Shown here in pieces: positions 20,938 through 29,888 of a stretch of 64,000 nucleotides of DNA. The first letter of the stretch is position 1; every line of letters begins with the position of its first letter. A program made the translations under genes and the position numbers. The notes beneath the pieces were generated by a model. The model was not told the origin of the DNA. It did no database searches and was given only the letters and a program-made list of their open reading frames with translations. This DNA is from DTWD01 sp963662965 (GTDB taxonomy: Bacteria; Acidobacteriota; Vicinamibacteria; Vicinamibacterales; UBA8438), in contig OY759970.1 of assembly GCA_963662965.1 (NCBI GenBank), positions 1-64,000 of the forward strand, in the 5' to 3' direction.

Positions 20938-23091
20938 TCACGACCCTAAGCGGAAGGCGACGAGCTCGGTCGCCTCGCTGTCGGGAGTCGCGGCCCGGAG
21001 CTCGATCAGGTACTCGCCGGGAGCGAGGAACGACGGCCTGATCTCGACCTGATGCGGGTGACCGTCCGCCGCCGGGCGAACCGGGAGCGTAAACATCACG
21101 TCGCCACGACGGTTGAGCAGTCGCGCCTCGATCTCCGGCGCCACGTCACCCGGCGCGTATGCATCGAAACGCAGCAGCAGCTGGTCGGTCCGACGGAAGC
21201 TCCGGGACGCGGTCGGCGGCAGGGTCCAGTCCTCCGACATTTCCCGGAACTCGAGCGCATTGCGGGCGCGCACGAAGGCGGGAGTGCTGAAGACGATGTC
21301 TGGCGCCGTGAAATCAGGAATGACGATCTCGTCGCGGTCACGGTCGAGCACCTCGCCGGCATCACCTTCGATGGCAAGACTCATGTGCATCGTCCCGGGT
21401 TCGGCCTCGAACTCGATGCGGGTCACCGTGGGGGGGCCATCCGCCTGGGCCCGACTCTGGGTCGTGCCCCGACCGGCCCGCGTTCGCTCGGGCACCCGCC
21501 CGCGGAAGTAGGCGTCGCCGTTGTCGCCCATCGCGGTGACCAGCACCCGCGACGCAGCGGCTTCGCGTCGTCCCCGCTCCAGCACCGGCTCCCAGACGAA
21601 GGTGACGCGTGTCTTGCCGCTCGCCGCCCGAGAGGTCCCAATCCAGGTTCGAACGAGTCGGCCGCGACGCTGCTCCGAGAGTGTCCCCAATGCCACGTCG
21701 ACGGCGCGCGGCGGCTCGACGGTGGCGGATCGCAGCGAGCGCTCCACGTCCAGTTCGGTGATTGCCCAGTACCCTTTCCGAGCGCGCAGATTGACGCCGG
21801 GGCGACTCACGCGGACATCAATCTCGTGAAAGTTTCCGTCGGTCGCCGCCAGCGTCGAGTTGTAGCCGAGGAGGTAGTATGCGTTCGAGTCCGTCAGCAT
21901 CTGGTCCAAGCCGGGACCCAAGTCGTTCTGATTGACGATGGCCCGCCCGTCGGTCTCCTCCGCCAGAATCCGCAAGGTGTCCTGCGTCATGCGCAGCTGC
22001 CGCGCGTTCGTCCGTAACCCGACGGTCGGCTGGCTCGCGTCGAACTCCTGGGTCGCCAGCCCGCGCGGATCGACCGTATAGATTGACGTGTTGAAGCGAG
22101 TCGCAGTCTGGAAGACTCGTCGGAGGTCGCTGATGATCTCTTCCTGCTGGAAGAAGGACATCGTGTCCTCCATGGCGCCGGCACCAGCCAGCGGGTCGAA
22201 CCGTGACGGGTTGAGGCCGGGGTCGACACCCACCTCCGCGCTCTGGGCCCGGAGCTGCGGTGGCACGTAGTTCGAGTAGCCTTCGCTGACGAGCAGCACC
22301 GATTTGCGCCCCTCACGCATCGACCCCAGATAGATCATCAGCCCCTTGAGCGCCGAGAGCGAGACGTCGTTCCGGATCCGCTCGACGATTTCGGTCGGGT
22401 AGTGGACATAGTTGTTCTCGAACATGTTGCGGGGGTTGTACTGGTACTTGACCCCCTCGAACGCATTGACGGCGTTGATGACCGCCTCATGGTTCCGCGT
22501 CAGGCGGACCGCCTCAAGCGGCATGAGCGGGAACATGACGCCAACGAGATCGGTAGGGATCAGGTTGTTCTCAAGAAAGTCGACCAGCATGCGGCGGGTG
22601 CGAATGCTGTTGCCCAGACGGACGTGGTAGTCGTCGAGAAAGATGACGAAGACGCGCACGTCCGCTTGGCCAGCCGCCTGCTCTTGATCCGAACGGTTAA
22701 CGCCGACCTCCACCACGGGCGCGTCCCCGAGCGCCGGCAACAGGTCGACCTGGACGAGCTGAAATGACTCGATCTCCTGCTGGACATCGTCTTCATAGAT
22801 CTCGAAGTCGCCTTGCGTGAGGTCGAGGACCGGGTTACCGTCGTCGTCGGTCGCCATCGCGTCGACGCGGATGTAGTTGATACCGCTCCGGAACACCAGC
22901 GTTTGCTGATCGGACGTCTCGACGACCTCGCCCGGTGCGAGCGCCACGTCGGCGGCGGAGTCGGGTTCGGTGGTCGTCGGCTCCGCCTGCCCCGCCTGGG
23001 TCGGCGCGGGCGGTGGCTGCTGCTGGGCACGGCCAGACGTCACGAGCAGCAAGCCAAGGACCAAACAGGCGACGGTCCAGCGTTGTGTCAT
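20938..23091 (-). CDS. Secreted VWFA-related domain protein (acidobacterial family)
   Basis: 717 residues with a signal peptide (about 1-22, cleaved near GRAQQ) and a Gln/Pro/Thr-rich linker. An Ig-like beta segment (IRVDAMATDDDGNPVLDL) is followed by a von Willebrand A-type domain at about 145-430 (FVIFLDDYHVRLGNSIR as the first strand/metal loop; YLLGYNSTLAATDGNFHEI near its end). The C-terminus is beta-rich. This architecture matches the VWFA-related proteins expanded in Acidobacteria, whose function is not established. It overlaps nothing, but is 3 bases upstream of the mutase operon. Confidence 0.88.
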   Translation of the reverse strand: MTQRWTVACLVLGLLLVTSGRAQQQPPPAPTQAGQAEPTTTEPDSAADVALAPGEVVETSDQQTLVFRSGINYIRVDAMATDDDGNPVLDLTQGDFEIYEDDVQQEIESFQLVQVDLLPALGDAPVVEVGVNRSDQEQAAGQADVRVFVIFLDDYHVRLGNSIRTRRMLVDFLENNLIPTDLVGVMFPLMPLEAVRLTRNHEAVINAVNAFEGVKYQYNPRNMFENNYVHYPTEIVERIRNDVSLSALKGLMIYLGSMREGRKSVLLVSEGYSNYVPPQLRAQSAEVGVDPGLNPSRFDPLAGAGAMEDTMSFFQQEEIISDLRRVFQTATRFNTSIYTVDPRGLATQEFDASQPTVGLRTNARQLRMTQDTLRILAEETDGRAIVNQNDLGPGLDQMLTDSNAYYLLGYNSTLAATDGNFHEIDVRVSRPGVNLRARKGYWAITELDVERSLRSATVEPPRAVDVALGTLSEQRRGRLVRTWIGTSRAASGKTRVTFVWEPVLERGRREAAASRVLVTAMGDNGDAYFRGRVPERTRAGRGTTQSRAQADGPPTVTRIEFEAEPGTMHMSLAIEGDAGEVLDRDRDEIVIPDFTAPDIVFSTPAFVRARNALEFREMSEDWTLPPTASRSFRRTDQLLLRFDAYAPGDVAPEIEARLLNRRGDVMFTLPVRPAADGHPHQVEIRPSFLAPGEYLIELRAATPDSEATELVAFRLGS

Positions 23092-23146
23092 ACGAACCTC
23101 GCAGGTAGGCGGCTAACCCCAATGATAACATCTGGAATTATTTCTT

Positions 23147-23250
23147 TGGACGGGGCTGACTGCCCCGAACCCCGTCGCCGGCACTCGCGGGGGCCCTATG
23201 CCCCGCTCCGTGCCGGCGGGGGCGCGCCGTGCGCGCCCTGATCGTACTTA
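23147..23250 (+). repeat. Dispersed GC-rich palindromic intergenic repeat, long form (copy 3)
   Basis: Starts TTGGACGGGGCTGACTGCC, contains GCCGGCAC and GTGCCGGC as 8-base arms about 25 bases apart, and ends GGGGGCGCGCCGTGCGCGCC. It lies between divergent genes (VWFA protein and acyl-CoA dehydrogenase), so terminator function is unlikely for this copy. Confidence 0.8.
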
Positions 23251-23282
23251 GAAAGATCTGAGGCGCGACCCCCGTTGGAACT

Positions 23283-24446
23283 ATGACCGACATCGCTCCT
23301 GCGCTGACGCGGCTGTCCGACGAGGAACAGCTGCTCCGCGCCAGCGTCCGTGCGTTTGCCGAACGTGACGTCGCGCCGTTGGTTCGTGAGATGGACGCCG
23401 CCGCCGCGATGCCGCGCACGCTGATCGACCAGCTGTTCGAGCTCGGCATCATGGGGATCGAGGTGCCGGAGCGCTTCGGCGGCGCCGAGGGCCACTTCTT
23501 TCTGTCGGTGCTGGCCGTCGAGGAGCTCTCCCGCGTCGACCCGTCAGTCGCGGTCGTCGTCGATGTGCAGAACACGCTGGTGATCAACGCGCTCCTGCGC
23601 TGGGGATCGCCCGACCTGCAGCAACGGTTTCTGCCGGCGCTCGCCTCTCGCGCCGTCGGCGCCTACGCGCTCTCCGAGGCGGCGTCCGGGAGCGACGCCT
23701 TTGCCCTGGCGACACGCGCCGAGCGCGACGGCGACGACTATGTGCTTAACGGACGAAAGCTGTGGATCACGAACGCCAACGAAGCCGACCTCTTCATCGT
23801 GTTCGCAAACGCCGACCCTGAGGCTGGGTACCGCGGCCTCACTGCCTTCCTCATCGAACGGGATACGGCGGGCTTCTCGGTCGGCAAGAAAGAGGACAAG
23901 CTCGGAATCCGAGCCAGCAGCACGTGTGAGCTTCTGTTGGACGAGTGCCGCGTGCCGGCGGCGAACATCCTGGGGGAGGTCGGCCGGGGCTACAAGGTCG
24001 CCATCGAGACGCTCAACGAGGGTCGCATCGGGATCGCGGCGCAAATGGTTGGGCTCGCGCAGGGTGCGCTGGACCATACGCTGTCATACGTCCAGGAACG
24101 CCGGCAGTTTGGACGAGCGGTCGCCGACTTTCAGGCGGTGCAGTTTCAGCTGGCACAAGCTGCGACCGAGCTCGAGGCGGCGCGCCTGATGACCTACAAC
24201 GCCGCCCGGCTGCGGGATGCGAGCGTGCCGTTCCTGACCGAGGGCGCGATGGCGAAGCTCTTCACGTCGCAGGTGGCCGAGCGCGTCACGTCACTCGCCG
24301 TGCAGCTGTTCGGTGGCGTTGGGTACACGAAGGACTACCCGGTCGAAAAACTGTATCGTGACGCCAAGGTCGGACAGATCTATGAGGGCACCTCCAACCT
24401 GCAGCTCCAGACGATCGCGAAGCAGTTGCTCCGGGCTGGAGAGTAG
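23283..24446 (+). CDS. Acyl-CoA dehydrogenase
   Basis: 387-residue FAD-dependent enzyme introducing the alpha-beta double bond into acyl-CoA. The N-terminal helical domain includes FGGAEGHFFLSVLAVEELS. The FAD-binding beta domain has AYALSEAASGSDAF and LWITNANEAD. The C-terminal domain has ERRQFGRAVADFQAVQFQLAQ and ends with LFGGVGYTKDYPVEKLYRDAKVGQIYEGTS, where the catalytic Glu is in YEGTS. All expected parts are present, and length is typical. It resembles short/branched-chain dehydrogenases, though chain specificity cannot be read from sequence. Confidence 0.95.
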   Translation: MTDIAPALTRLSDEEQLLRASVRAFAERDVAPLVREMDAAAAMPRTLIDQLFELGIMGIEVPERFGGAEGHFFLSVLAVEELSRVDPSVAVVVDVQNTLVINALLRWGSPDLQQRFLPALASRAVGAYALSEAASGSDAFALATRAERDGDDYVLNGRKLWITNANEADLFIVFANADPEAGYRGLTAFLIERDTAGFSVGKKEDKLGIRASSTCELLLDECRVPAANILGEVGRGYKVAIETLNEGRIGIAAQMVGLAQGALDHTLSYVQERRQFGRAVADFQAVQFQLAQAATELEAARLMTYNAARLRDASVPFLTEGAMAKLFTSQVAERVTSLAVQLFGGVGYTKDYPVEKLYRDAKVGQIYEGTSNLQLQTIAKQLLRAGE

Positions 24447-25161
24447 CGCGCGTTTCAGGTGCGTGTCGCAGTTCGATCGGCTCGAGGCAGGTTCGGAACG
24501 TCTTCGGCGAGCGAGCGGCCCAGCACTGGTCTCTCGCGGAATCCGCGTCGTCACGGCGGCAGAGGTGCCGCTTACAGTGGCCGAGTGGCGGTTCCTCTGA
24601 CGGATTCCTCAGAGAGACCAGCTACTGAGCCGCCCGAACCTGATGATCGCCGCCGCCCAGAGCGGACTCGAACGCGCGGGCGCAGCCGGGATGTCACGGA
24701 GGACGCCGTGAGGCCCGCCGACGACCACGGGACCGAAAACTTCTCCGGAGCCGCCAGCGGACGAACCTGCGCCCTGTGATCCGTGCCGGTCAGAACTTGG
24801 ACGGGGCCGGCGGGGGCGCGCCGTGCGTGCCCTAATCGTACCGAGCGACACCGGGCTGCTTCTCACCACGCGAGCGAACGGAGTGAGGCATTCGGGGCCC
24901 CGCGAGAGAGCGAGCGAGGGGGTCTGAAGGAAGCGCGTGAGGCTAGGCCGTGTCGACCGAGCGCGATATTCCCCCAGTCTGAACAGGGACACGCGCCGCC
25001 TCTGACCAGCTGTTGCTCGCCACGTGAGGCGTTCCGCCTGCGGTCGGAGGTGAAGTTTTCCGGCGGGCCGATCTGGCGTCCGGAGTGACACCCCGGCCGC
25101 GCCTGCTCGTCTGCCGACCGAGCAACCACGCACACGTGCAAAACGCTCTAGAAGCCGGAGA
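24447..25161. other. Long intergenic region containing a truncated dispersed repeat
   Basis: A 715-base gap between two converging acyl-CoA dehydrogenase genes. Frames are open on both strands only through base composition and are Arg/Ser/Pro-rich, so no gene is supportable. It holds a shortened repeat copy whose left part is at 24797-24835 (GGACGGGGCCGG then the GGGGGCGCGCCGTGCGTGCC stem, lacking the middle block) and a GCGATATTCCCCCAGTCT motif at 24963-24980 that recurs at 27052. The rest has no structure I can name. Confidence 0.5.
24797..24983 (+). repeat. Dispersed repeat, long form with internal deletion (copy 4)
   Basis: The first end (TTGGACGGGGCC) joins directly to the GGCGGGGGCGCGCCGTGCGTGCC stem, missing the central 60 bases found in other copies. 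The far end, GCGATATTCCCCCAGTCTGAA, is the inverted counterpart of the TTCAGACGGGG start, as at 26923-27072, suggesting short terminal inverted repeats around the unit. Confidence 0.5.
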
Positions 25162-26316
25162 CTACGACATGGTGTCGCCGCCGATCACCTGCGACGCGAT
25201 GATCATCCGTTGCACCTCGGACATCCCTTGGTAGATCTCGGTGGCGCGCACATCACGAAAGAGCCGCTCGACGGTCGACCCGCGACGGTAGCCGGCTGAC
25301 GCGAGTATCTGCATCGCCTTGTCGGCGGCGCGATGGGCCGCCTCCGACGCGGCGAGCTTCGCCATCGAGACTTCGAGCGCCATCCGTTCCTGCTGATCCT
25401 TCGCGGCCGCGGCGCGGAGGACCAGCATGCGGGCGGCGTCGAGGTCGGTGGCCATGTCGGCGAGCATCCATTGCACTGCCTGGTAGTCTCCGATGGCATG
25501 CCCGAATGTCTGGCGAGTCGTGGCATGACGGAGCGCCTCGTCGAGCGCCGCCTGGCCGACGCCGAGTGCCTGCGCACCAATGGCGACACGCCCGCCGTCA
25601 AGGGCCCACATGGCCACGCGAAAGCCGTTTCCCGAAGCCGAGAGCATCGCGTCTCGCCCGACTGTGACGTCGTCGAGCTCGAGGTCGACGCAGCCGAGAC
25701 CACGCACACCGAGCGAGTCTCGTCGTGTCGACCGCACCAACCCCCGCGCATCGCCCGGCACCAGGAACGCGCTCACGCCACGACCGCCGATACCCGGCTC
25801 CGTCGCCGCAAACAGGACGATGACGTCCGCCACGGTCCCGTTGGCCACCCACACTTTGTGACCGCGGAGCACGTAGCAATCGTCACGCAGCGACGCCGTG
25901 GTCTCTTGGTTGGCGGCGTCCGTACCGGCATTTCGTTCGGAGAGTGCGAACGCCCCGACCGCGGATCCGGTCGCGAGACGTCGGAGCCAGGCCCGCCGTT
26001 GCGCGTCGTCGCCGAAATGCTGGATGGTCTCGGCCACGAGCAAGTTATTGACCGCCAGGATGACGGCCATCGTGGCGCTGGCCGCGGCGACCGCCTCGAC
26101 GGCGAGCGCCTAGCTCACGTAGTCGCGCCCGCTGCCGCCCCACGAGGTCGGCACGATCACCCCGAGGAGCCCACGCGCCGCCGCCTCGGCCACGAGGTCT
26201 GACGGATACTGGTCGGTCTCGTCGATCGCGGCCGCGCGGGGGGCGAGCACATCCGCGGCAAACTGGGACACGCTCTGTTGGTAATCGACCTGGTCGCGCG
26301 TGAGCTCGAGACGCAT
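25162..26316 (-). pseudogene. Acyl-CoA dehydrogenase interrupted by an in-frame TAG
   Basis: The reading frame from ATG 26316 to the stop at 25162 encodes a full-length dehydrogenase of about 384 codons, but codon TAG at 26112-26110 interrupts it after GGSGRDYVS. Homology resumes at once in the same frame with ALAVEAVAAASATMA, so one base change (TAC or TAT to TAG) explains it. Downstream parts are intact: AFALSERNAGTDAAN, VWVANGTVAD, RQTFGHAIGDYQAVQWMLADM and EIYQGMSEVQR (Gln replaces the Glu found in most YEG-T endings). The downstream part could restart at Met 26070. A sequencing error, recent inactivation or suppression are all possible. Confidence 0.85.
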
Positions 26317-26412
26317 TGTGCGGAATCTGCTGGGCTCAGGGCTCAAAGGTTGCGGCGTCAGGATTGACCGGAAGTCCGCGCCAGAAGCCGTGAGCCATGG
26401 CGGCAAACGCGT

Positions 26413-26913
26413 TCATGACTCCGCGACGAGCCTAGCGAAGAGCGGCTTGAGGCGCTTGACGCTCACCTCGGGTTCCTCTGGGACGACACGTGTGTTACCG
26501 ATCACCGACATGAAGTTGGTGTCGCCGTCCCAGCGCGGAACCAGGTGAACGTGCAGATGGTCGAGCACGCCGGCTCCAGCGGGTCGACCGAGATTCATCC
26601 CAACATTGATCCCGTGTGCGTGGTACCCCTCGGTGAGCGCCATCTCGGCCACACGGGTCAAAGCAATGAGCTCGTGCAGCTCGGCCGGCGTGGCGTCGGC
26701 CATACAGGCGACGTGGCGCACCGGTACTACCATTACATGACCATTGTTGTACGGATACTTATTGAGGATGACGAAGACGCGCGTTCCGCGAAGCAGCAGG
26801 AGCGGTGACGGCGGGTCGACGGCGAGCGCCTCGCAGAAGACGCACTCTGGCGAGTCACCGCTGGCCGTTTGCGTCACGTATTCGAGTCTCCACGGAGCCC
26901 AGAGCCGCTGCAT
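26413..26913 (-). CDS. HIT-family nucleotide hydrolase/transferase
   Basis: 166 residues from ATG 26913. The histidine-triad motif is HLHVHLVPRW near residue 125, preceded by GVLDHLH. The N-terminal WAPWRLEYV and CVFCEAL, with LNKYPYNNGHVMVVPVRH, match the diadenosine-tetraphosphate phosphorylase-like branch of HIT proteins. The frame upstream of this ATG runs through the dispersed repeat and is not coding. Substrate is likely a dinucleoside polyphosphate or AMP-linked compound. Confidence 0.9.
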   Translation of the reverse strand: MQRLWAPWRLEYVTQTASGDSPECVFCEALAVDPPSPLLLLRGTRVFVILNKYPYNNGHVMVVPVRHVACMADATPAELHELIALTRVAEMALTEGYHAHGINVGMNLGRPAGAGVLDHLHVHLVPRWDGDTNFMSVIGNTRVVPEEPEVSVKRLKPLFARLVAES

Positions 26914-26922
26914 ACGCGTCCA

Positions 26923-27072
26923 TTTCAGACGGGGCTGACTGCCCCGAACCCCGTCGCCGGCACTCGTGGGGGCCCATCGCCCCACGCCGTGCCGGCGGGG
27001 CGCGCTGTGCGCGCCCTGGGGGATGCGCCCGAGATTCGGTGGTGGTCGAGGGCGATATTCCCCCAGTCTAAA
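26923..27072 (+). repeat. Dispersed GC-rich palindromic intergenic repeat, long form (copy 5, best preserved ends)
   Basis: Starts TTTCAGACGGGGCTGACTGC and ends GCGATATTCCCCCAGTCTAA, so the outer TTYAGACNGGGG sequences are inverted repeats of each other. Inside are GACGGGG/CCCCGTC, GCCGGCAC/GTGCCGGC and GGGCGCGC-type arms. It fills the gap between IHF/HU and HIT genes, both on the minus strand. Confidence 0.75.
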
Positions 27073-27073
27073 T

Positions 27074-27475
27074 CTAGTACTGCGTGAAGCCGGTCCCTGG
27101 AACGGACGGCGTCTCTGCGCTTGACGCGGGTGTGGCGGCGTCACCCGGCAGGGTGGCAGTCGCGGCGGAAGGAGTGAGCCCAGACGCCGGCGCTGCGTGC
27201 TCGCGATTAATGAGCTCTTTCAGCTCCTTTCCAGGCTTGAAATAGGGAACTTGCTTCGAGGGGACGTCGACGCGGTCACCGGTCTTCGGGTTACGGCCCT
27301 TGCGTGGCTCTCGCCGACGCAATCTGAAGCTACCGAAACCACGAAGCTCAATCTTCTCTCCGCGATGGAGCGCGTCGATGATGCTGCGAAAGACCGTATC
27401 GACGATCACCTCAGAGTGCTTCTTGGTCAGATCGGCGACGCGGGCAACCTCTTCGACGAGCGCCGCCTTGGTCAT
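27074..27475 (-). CDS. HU/IHF-family DNA-bending protein
   Basis: 133 residues from ATG 27475, chosen for its GGAGG-CAGC spacing and because homologues start MTKAALVEEVA. The HU/IHF fold fills about 1-93, with the DNA-binding arm GRNPKTGDRVDVPSKQVPYFKPGKELKE carrying the conserved Pro. The tail of about 40 residues (Ala/Pro/Thr-rich, ending GTGFTQY) is not part of the usual fold and probably is disordered. The gene lies 54 bases after rpsA on the same strand, an arrangement like rpsA-ihfB in other bacteria, so IHF-beta type is likely. Confidence 0.92.
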   Translation of the reverse strand: MTKAALVEEVARVADLTKKHSEVIVDTVFRSIIDALHRGEKIELRGFGSFRLRRREPRKGRNPKTGDRVDVPSKQVPYFKPGKELKELINREHAAPASGLTPSAATATLPGDAATPASSAETPSVPGTGFTQY

Positions 27476-27528
27476 GCTGCCTCCAGCCACGGACCCCCCT
27501 TGCGAAGTCTCGCTGCGACTCTCGACTG

Positions 27529-29319
27529 CTACTCGGACGACGTCTGCTGCTTGAAGTGATCGCCCAGGGTAACTTCCGGCGAATCACTACTGGCGTAACT
27601 CTGCCAATCGGCCTCGAAGTCTTCGCTGCTCAGCGCGCGGATGCTGAGCCCGATCTTCCGTTCGGACGGACTCAACTTGATGACGCGCATCTTGATCGTT
27701 TCATCCACCTTGAGCTCGCTCTTGTCGCCGCCGGCCTGATTTTCGAATTCCGACACGTGGATCAGGCCTTCGATCCCCTCGGCGAGCTCGACGAACGCAC
27801 CAAAGTTGGTGATCCGGACGACCTTGCCCTCGACAACGTCGCCGACCTTCGTGTTCGCGAAGAAGTCGTCCCAGATGTCGGTGGCGAGCTGTTTCAGCCC
27901 CAGCGAGAGACGCTGGTTCTCGGGGTCGATGTTGAGGACCATCGCCTCGACCTCGTCGCCCTTCTTCAGCACCTCTGACGGGTGCTTCAACCGCTTGCTC
28001 CACGACATGTCGGAAATGTGGATCAGCCCGTCGATCCCCTCCTCGACCTCCACGAACGCCCCGAACTCGGTCAGATTCCGCACCGTGCCGGTCAGGCGAG
28101 CACCAACGGGATATTTCTCACCCAACTGCTGCCAGGGATTGCTCTCGATCTGCTTGAGGCCAAGGGAGATGCGCCGGGCGCCTGGATCTACGCCGAGCAC
28201 CATCGACTCGACGGAGTCTCCGACGTTCAGCAGCTTCGATGGATGCTTGATCCGCTTGCTCCACGACATCTCCGACACGTGAATCAGGCCTTCGATGCCC
28301 GGTTCGAGCTCCACGAAGGCACCGTAGTCGGTCAGGCTCACGACTTTCCCGGACAGCCGCTGGCCCACGGGGTAATGGTCGGCCGCCGACGCCCAGGGAT
28401 CGGTATGCAGCTGCTTGTATCCCAGTGACACCCGCTCGGTCGCCGGGTCGTACTTCAGCACGACCACCTCGACCTCGTCGTTGACCTTGAGCAGCTCGGA
28501 GGGATGCTGCGCCCGGCCCCACGACATGTCGGTCACATGAAGCAGGCCGTCGATCCCGCCCAGGTCGATGAAGGCCCCGTAGTCGGTGATGTTCTTCACG
28601 ACGCCCTGCATTACCTTCCCCTCGGCGAGGTTGGCGAGCGTGTCCTTCTTCTTCTCCGCGTTCTCCTCTTCGAGGAGGACCTTGCGGGACAGCACGATGT
28701 TGCCCCGTTTCTTGTTGACCTTGATGACCCGCATTCGCAGCTCTTGCCCGCGTAGCGAGTCGAGGTGGCGCACCGGTCGGACGTCGATCTGCGACCCCGG
28801 CAGGAACGCGCGCACGCCGATATCGACGGCGAGGCCGCCCTTGATGCGCTCGATCACACGCCCGATAACCACCTTGCGATCGGTATAGGCCTTCTCGACC
28901 TCATCCCAGATCTTCATTTTCTCGGCCTTTTCGCGCGACAGCACGATATGGCCTTCTCGGTCTTCGGTCCGCTCGAGCAGCACGTCGACCAGGTCTCCGG
29001 GGTAGAGCGTCGCCTTGCCGTTTTCGTCGTAGAACTCCGACAGCGCGATGATCCCCTCGGACTTGTAGCCGACGTCAACGATGACTTCGGTGTCGGACAC
29101 CTTCAGCACGGTGCCCTTGATCACTTCGCCTTCGGCGAGGTTCTTGAAGCTGCCAGCGTAGAGCGCTAGGAGGCGAGCGTATTCCGCCGGGTCGATGGCG
29201 TCTTCGTCGCCATCGACCTCAGGGCCACCCCCGAGATCCGGATCGGTCTTCGGAGGCTCGGACGCTACTGCCGCCGCATCCGCGGTCTCGTCCTTCGCCA
29301 CGTCATTTGTATCTGTCAT
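27529..29319 (-). CDS. rpsA: 30S ribosomal protein S1
   Basis: 596 residues with six S1 RNA-binding repeats. Domains recur at about 80-residue spacing, marked by G(T/V)V-x-N(I/L)T-(D/E)-(F/Y)GAFV(D/E) and GLIH(V/I)S(E/D)MSW, for example at GVVKNITDYGAFIDLGG, GKVVSLTDYGAFVELEP, GTVRNLTEFGAFVEVEE and GKVVRITNFGAFVELAE. The N-terminal 50 residues are acidic and low-complexity (DADAIDPAEY-type), longer than in Escherichia coli. It recruits mRNA to the small subunit. A candidate operator-like inverted repeat lies about 100 bases upstream. Confidence 0.97.
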   Translation of the reverse strand: MTDTNDVAKDETADAAAVASEPPKTDPDLGGGPEVDGDEDAIDPAEYARLLALYAGSFKNLAEGEVIKGTVLKVSDTEVIVDVGYKSEGIIALSEFYDENGKATLYPGDLVDVLLERTEDREGHIVLSREKAEKMKIWDEVEKAYTDRKVVIGRVIERIKGGLAVDIGVRAFLPGSQIDVRPVRHLDSLRGQELRMRVIKVNKKRGNIVLSRKVLLEEENAEKKKDTLANLAEGKVMQGVVKNITDYGAFIDLGGIDGLLHVTDMSWGRAQHPSELLKVNDEVEVVVLKYDPATERVSLGYKQLHTDPWASAADHYPVGQRLSGKVVSLTDYGAFVELEPGIEGLIHVSEMSWSKRIKHPSKLLNVGDSVESMVLGVDPGARRISLGLKQIESNPWQQLGEKYPVGARLTGTVRNLTEFGAFVEVEEGIDGLIHISDMSWSKRLKHPSEVLKKGDEVEAMVLNIDPENQRLSLGLKQLATDIWDDFFANTKVGDVVEGKVVRITNFGAFVELAEGIEGLIHVSEFENQAGGDKSELKVDETIKMRVIKLSPSERKIGLSIRALSSEDFEADWQSYASSDSPEVTLGDHFKQQTSSE

Positions 29320-29416
29320 CCTCTGAGCGTCCTCCTCCTAGCCGCCCGCATTTGACTGGACACGCTACCCCGGTCGTGTCGTACCGACGCGACACGGTCA
29401 GCACCTTCAAGATTTG

Positions 29417-29447
29417 CGGTAAGCACAAGACTATATGATACTTACCG
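29417..29447. promoter_or_regulatory. Inverted repeat CGGTAAG-N17-CTTACCG in the divergent rpsA gap
   Basis: Perfect 7-base arms at 29417-29423 and 29441-29447 enclose CACAAGACTATATGATA, whose TATGAT (29434-29439) resembles a -10 box for the rightward gene. The gap separates rpsA from a divergent small basic-protein gene. A transcription-factor operator is a reasonable reading but is inferred only from symmetry and position. Confidence 0.35.
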
Positions 29448-29474
29448 GCGAGTCGTCAAATCCGAAAGGGTGCC

Positions 29475-29864
29475 GTGGGAGGGAAATCAGGAGCCAAAAC
29501 CCGAACCAGAGCGGCGCACTCCGCGCGCGCCAAAGCGACCCGAACCGTCACGGCTAAGAAGACGACATCGAAGACCAAAGCCGCGCCGAAACGCGCGGCC
29601 AGACCGAAAGCGAAGCCAACCGCACCGTCTACGCTGCCACCGCGACACCGGCGTCGACAGCCGCCCGCGACACTCGCGCGAGTCCGGCGAACCCTGGCCG
29701 ACGTCGAACGTGCCACCGACCGCGTCGAGAGTACCGCTCCACAGACCGATTTAGCGGCGCGCGTTCGTCTTCGTTCAGAACCGACGGTCGAACGCATCGA
29801 GGCGGTCACCGATCTCGAATCGCTCGCCGATTTGATTGAGAAGATACGCGACGAACAGCAGTAA
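29475..29864 (+). CDS. Small basic Lys/Ala-rich protein of unknown function
   Basis: 129 residues from GTG 29475. The first 65 residues are Lys-, Ala-, Thr- and Arg-rich (KKTTSKTKAAPKRAARPK), like the tails of histone-H1-like bacterial nucleoid proteins. The last 65 are predicted helical with alternating charge, ending VTDLESLADLIEKIRDEQQ. No known domain. It is divergent from rpsA. Frames on the opposite strand across the same bases are Cys/Arg/Ser-rich and look like shadows. A nucleic-acid-binding role is plausible but not shown. Confidence 0.6.
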   Translation: MGGKSGAKTRTRAAHSARAKATRTVTAKKTTSKTKAAPKRAARPKAKPTAPSTLPPRHRRRQPPATLARVRRTLADVERATDRVESTAPQTDLAARVRLRSEPTVERIEAVTDLESLADLIEKIRDEQQ

Positions 29865-29888
29865 TACTGCTCCTGGTTCACGGTTCAA

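Noticed and set aside
24459..25133. Overlapping open frames in the gap between the two acyl-CoA dehydrogenases
   Set aside because: They contain translated repeat sequence and no folded-protein pattern. GC content alone explains their length.
26913..27144. N-terminal extension of the HIT protein
   Set aside because: The extra 77 codons translate the dispersed repeat and part of the IHF/HU gene on the same strand in another frame.
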